Below are positions 7,165-11,241 of a stretch of 11,241 nt of DNA, one piece after another. The position numbers were made by a program, and so were the translations under genes. The notes below the pieces were generated by a model. That model saw only the letters and a program-made list of their open reading frames with translations. It was not told where the DNA came from and made no database searches. The DNA is taken from the NCBI GenBank assembly GCA_902492755.1, contig CABUNB010000056.1, positions 1 through 11,241 on the forward strand. The letters are read 5' to 3'. The stretch's first letter is position 1; each line of letters starts with the position of its first letter. The DNA is from an uncultured Collinsella sp. (GTDB taxonomy: Bacteria > Actinomycetota > Coriobacteriia > Coriobacteriales > Coriobacteriaceae).

Positions 7165-7188
7165 TTCCGCATTTCTTTTACGGGGGTT

Positions 7189-7216
7189 ATTGTAGACAAG
7201 CCCAAAGCCGGAACAA
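7189..7216 (-). promoter_or_regulatory. Candidate sigma-70 promoter of the PTS operon
   Basis: Minus-strand TTGTTC (7216-7211) and TACAAT (7194-7189) are 16 nt apart. This puts transcription start near 7182, just ahead of both leader hairpins, with a leader of about 130 nt. The -10 is good (5 of 6) and the -35 is weak (3 of 6), which would suit an activator-aided promoter. Confidence 0.5.
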
Positions 7217-7231
7217 TCATTATGACCGGCG

Positions 7232-7262
7232 AACGGTATTTTTTCTCCGATAAACGGTATTT
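7232..7262. repeat. Two direct repeats AACGGTATTT upstream of the PTS promoter
   Basis: AACGGTATTT occurs exactly at 7232-7241 and 7253-7262, so the copies are 21 bp apart, two helical turns. They lie directly upstream of the candidate -35 box, a usual place for an activator or repressor bound on one face. No regulator is identified. Confidence 0.5.
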
Positions 7263-7273
7263 AAGCGACACTT

Positions 7274-7313
7274 AGGGACGTTCCTTTACTGCCAGTACCC
7301 AGGGACACTCCTT
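7274..7313. repeat. Short repeat cluster downstream of the flavodoxin-ferredoxin gene
   Basis: AGGGACGTTCCTT (7274-7286) and AGGGACACTCCTT (7301-7313) are near-identical direct repeats. Between them is a palindrome TACTG-C-CAGTA (7287-7297). It lies 19 nt after the stop of the gene at 7332-8093. It could be a REP-like dispersed element or part of that gene's 3' end; no U-tract supports a plain terminator. Confidence 0.4.
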
Positions 7314-7331
7314 GCAGCAATTTCGCATGCG

Positions 7332-8093
7332 TTAGATGAAGAGCTCGCATTCCTTCCGCACGACGCAAACCTTGCTCAGCATCTGGGAAACAGCGGATAG
7401 CTTGTTGGGATCAAGCTTACGAGCGCCTCGCGGGCATACGGCAATGCAGCGCATGCAGGAGATGCACGCCTCGCCAGCTGCTCGTTTGGGGTCACCCTTG
7501 TCGATAGCACAAACGGGGCACGCCGCGGCGCATGCACCGCAGGAGACGCAATCCTCTGTTGCCTCGGGTGCCATGCGATGACCTCCAGCTTGTTTATAAG
7601 GACGATTGCCGGGGATAGAGGGCTCGGATGCATCCTCAGCCAACAGCTTTTGCTGAATTTGCTGCGCAAACTCTGCGAGCTGCGCCGCATCCTGCGCATC
7701 CGGTCGCCCAGCAGCAAACTGACGAGCAACGGAATGCTCAGCAATAGCAGAAACCGCTGCGACCACCCTAAATCCGGCGCGCTTCGCAACGTCCTCCAGC
7801 TCTACGAGCGTGTCCTCAAACGCGCGGTTTCCGTATACACAAACCAAAACAGTCCGAGCCCCGTTGCCGCGCACTATGCCCAACCGGTCAGCCACCACAG
7901 CCGGGATTCTACCGGCATACGCCGGCACAGAGATTACGGCCACGTCGTCCTCAGTCATCGAGACAGCGCTGAAATCTAGCCCGCTATCGGTCAGATCGAC
8001 GGTAACGGTATTCTTGTCCAGCGCTCCAGCCACAAGGCAAGACACCTTCTCCGTTCCACCCGTCGGACTAAACACAATTTCAAATACGCTCAT
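7332..8093 (-). CDS. EFR1-type flavodoxin-ferredoxin fusion protein
   Basis: This 253-residue cytoplasmic electron carrier has two parts. Residues 1-150 are a flavodoxin-like FMN domain: FSPTGGTEKV (8-17) is the phosphate loop, and VPAYAGRIP (56-64) and VYGNRAFED (87-94 onward) are flavin-side loops. Residues 178-225 hold two [4Fe-4S] motifs, C182xxC185xxC188xxxC192P and C210xxC213xxC216xxxC220P. This matches the EFR1 family of unassigned physiological role. A strong GGAGGAGGG lies 7-8 nt before ATG 8093. It is separated from the PTS operon by about 280 nt and from the helicase by about 620 nt, so it is probably monocistronic. A perfect 14-bp palindrome lies 83 bp upstream. Its redox partner is unknown; the hydrogenase-type proteins nearby are candidates only by proximity. 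Confidence 0.9.
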   Translation of the reverse strand: MSVFEIVFSPTGGTEKVSCLVAGALDKNTVTVDLTDSGLDFSAVSMTEDDVAVISVPAYAGRIPAVVADRLGIVRGNGARTVLVCVYGNRAFEDTLVELEDVAKRAGFRVVAAVSAIAEHSVARQFAAGRPDAQDAAQLAEFAQQIQQKLLAEDASEPSIPGNRPYKQAGGHRMAPEATEDCVSCGACAAACPVCAIDKGDPKRAAGEACISCMRCIAVCPRGARKLDPNKLSAVSQMLSKVCVVRKECELFI

Positions 8094-8175
8094 CGAGGCA
8101 CCCTCCTCCTACGCCCGGCAACGCGTCAAGCCGTTTTCACATTCAGACAGAGTAAACGGCGCGTGGGATCCCCGT

Positions 8176-8189
8176 TTTGGTGCACCAAA
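8176..8189. promoter_or_regulatory. Perfect 14-bp palindrome upstream of the EFR1-type gene
   Basis: TTTGGTGCACCAAA is a perfect palindrome 83 bp before the ATG at 8093. Size and symmetry suit a dimeric repressor site. No flanking promoter is clear enough to say whether it overlaps a -10 or -35 box. Confidence 0.4.
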
Positions 8190-8229
8190 CACCCCAATGC
8201 GCCCACCCTGCGCTGTCTGCCTCTTCGTT

Positions 8230-8266
8230 TTGTATAAATTACGGTACAGATTGTATATATTTACGG
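8230..8266. repeat. Tandem AT-rich direct repeats
   Basis: TTGTATAAATTACGG (8230-8244) and TTGTATATATTTACGG (8251-8266) begin 21 bp apart, two helical turns. Each contains a GTA...TAC inverted pair. They may be tandem regulator sites or overlap promoters; TTGTAT and TATATA at 18-nt spacing on the plus strand, and TATACA on the minus strand, are weak candidates. Confidence 0.45.
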
Positions 8267-8303
8267 GATACCGCCGCGTTCTCCTGAGGTACCCCATCCT
8301 GGC

Positions 8304-8540
8304 CCGTGCAAAAAACGGAGTATTCTGCAACGTGACCGCGCCAGCACCGCCGCGGGTGGGCAAAACTGTAGGGCGCCGTATCGTTCTAAGTCCCGACATA
8401 GCGAGAATGACGCGCCCCTGCTCCGGAAAACGGCGAAATCTGACTCGGAACGCTCGCTAGGGATATCCGAAGGCCACCGTTGGCGACGTCGAATCATATG
8501 CAGACAACTCGAACTGCAGAATACTCCAAAAAATGCACGG
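8304..8540. mobile_element. 237-bp segment with 26-bp imperfect terminal inverted repeats (MITE-like)
   Basis: The left end (8304-8329) starts CCGTGCA and ends GGAGTATTCTGCA. The right end (8515-8540) is TGCAGAATACTCC, six bases, then TGCACGG. In opposite orientation the two match at 20 of 26 positions: the outer 7 and inner 13 are identical and the middle 6 are A/T-rich but different. No gene lies between them and I see no target-site duplication. A small non-autonomous element is one reading; a pair of binding sites for the same protein is the other. Confidence 0.4.
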
Positions 8541-8648
8541 CGCACCCCATAGGACCCATTGCTGCATGGCGGAAAATAGGTCCTCAGCATCCCCCAGATG
8601 CATTCCCGAGAAAATCACGTTTGAATTAGCGATGGACACGGCAAACAA

Positions 8649-8679
8649 AAGGGCCCGAGCGTTGTTTGCTCGGGCCCTT
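8649..8679 (-). terminator. Intrinsic terminator of the DEAD-box helicase gene
   Basis: A perfect 12-bp stem, AAGGGCCCGAGC (8649-8660) with GCTCGGGCCCTT (8668-8679), has a 7-nt loop. On the minus strand it is followed by TTTTGTTTG. It lies 32 nt after the helicase stop codon. Confidence 0.9.
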
Positions 8680-8711
8680 AGCTTGTCTCACGCTAGCGCG
8701 CGATGCGCATC

Positions 8712-10922
<2,211 letters not shown>

Positions 10923-11189
10923 ATGTTGTTGTTCCTTATCTGCACGCGCTATGGGCACGGCATGCTGCCGCGCGGGCGTGCTTGGTAGTGCGCTGATACA
11001 TACAAAAACAGGTGCGCACAGAGAGGACGTTGCTCAGCACGCTGGCGATCGCTTTGGCAGCTCTATCACGCGCCGTCCAGACGCAGCAGCTCTAAGCGAT
11101 GGAGCAGATTCGCCGCCGGTTAGTATACCCGTACTCCGTATGCCCCCACGTAAACCACAGATGACGAGGCGGGTCTGGGCCAATTGCCT

Positions 11190-11204
11190 TGATTCTCATT
11201 TTCA
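11190..11204. promoter_or_regulatory. Fur-box-like 15-mer
   Basis: TGATTCTCATTTTCA matches the 7-1-7 Fur consensus TGATAATnATTATCA at 11 of 14 defined positions. It lies upstream of the helicase promoter and may serve a gene to the right of the window. Confidence 0.3.
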
Positions 11205-11225
11205 GTGCAACAGCCTCAGGACTCA

Positions 11226-11241
11226 GCGCAACGCGTTGCGC
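11226..11241. repeat. Perfect 16-bp palindrome at the right edge
   Basis: GCGCAACGCGTTGCGC reads the same on both strands and ends exactly at the window edge, so it may continue. It could be an operator or the tip of a terminator for the next locus. Confidence 0.5.

Larger units (their letters stand above)
8094..8648. other. Gene-free region with repeats
   Basis: About 555 bp without a convincing gene. Open frames on the minus strand (8109-8399, 8261-8590, 8457-8648) have no recognisable domain, overlap one another and run through the repeats. The region holds a 14-bp palindrome, a tandem direct repeat and a 237-bp segment bounded by inverted repeats, listed separately. Smaller inverted repeats are TAGCGAG/CTCGCTA (8399-8405, 8453-8459) and AGGACC/GGTCCT (8551-8556, 8579-8584). 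Confidence 0.6.
10923..11241 (-). promoter_or_regulatory. Long leader and promoter region of the helicase gene
   Basis: This is 319 bp without a gene. On the minus strand TATACT (11127-11122) is a good -10 box, giving a leader of about 190 nt; the -35 position reads GTGGGG, which is poor. A small CGGCA-TGC-TGCCG hairpin (10958-10970) lies 36 nt before the start. Long structured leaders are known from DEAD-box cold-shock helicases, but I see no specific motif here. The outer part also holds a Fur-like box and a palindrome. Confidence 0.4.

Noticed and set aside
8109..8648. Small minus-strand open frames of 63-109 codons in the intergenic region
   Set aside because: Overlap each other, run through inverted repeats, show no domain and lack a convincing ribosome binding site.

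Overview
The window looks like a chromosomal stretch from an anaerobic, high-GC Gram-positive gut bacterium of the Coriobacteriia, most likely Collinsella or a close relative. This is inferred from GC-rich coding with a G/C-biased third codon position, a fermentative gene set (hydrogenase-type Fe-S proteins, a PTS disaccharide operon, an EFR1-type flavodoxin-ferredoxin) and the style of the proteins. No 16S rRNA or other marker is present, so the genus is a guess. All seven protein genes lie on the minus strand and are described in the order they are transcribed, from right to left.

Right end (about 8.6-11.24 kb): an RhlE-type DEAD-box RNA helicase of 736 residues with an unusually long basic RGG/RDE-rich tail. 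It has a long 5' leader and is closed by a strong 12-bp terminator hairpin. The right edge also holds a Fur-box-like sequence and a perfect 16-bp palindrome that probably belong to the next locus.

Middle gap (8.1-8.7 kb): about 600 bp with no convincing gene. It contains two 26-bp sequences in opposite orientation that bound a 237-bp segment (MITE-like, or paired operators), a tandem direct repeat with 21-bp periodicity, and a perfect 14-bp palindrome. To its left is a flavodoxin plus 2x[4Fe-4S] protein (EFR1 family).

PTS operon (7.2-2.5 kb): a candidate promoter, a structured leader with two mutually exclusive hairpins, then EIIA (crr-like), a LicT/BglG-type antiterminator, a glucose/maltose-type EIICB and a GH4 6-phospho-alpha-glucosidase, ending in a terminator. 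The set forms one pathway. EIIA passes phosphate to the IIB cysteine, EIIC imports and phosphorylates maltose or a related alpha-glucoside, and the GH4 enzyme splits the 6-phospho-disaccharide into glucose and glucose-6-phosphate. The antiterminator is the likely sensor that opens the leader.

Left end (2.5 kb to the edge): a two-gene redox unit. The first gene is a 610-residue flavoprotein joining a NuoF-type C-terminal Fe-S domain to a GltD/NfnB-like NAD(P)H-FAD module. The second starts inside it (7-nt overlap) and encodes the N-terminal [2Fe-2S] and His-ligated [4Fe-4S] region of an [FeFe]-hydrogenase/NuoG-type subunit, cut by the window edge. Together they suggest a soluble NAD(P)H-linked hydrogenase (or formate dehydrogenase) with a glutamate-synthase-like diaphorase. 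The strongest candidates for something not yet described are the switch-like leader of the PTS operon, the inverted-repeat element near 8.4 kb, and the NuoF-GltD fusion with its structured leader.
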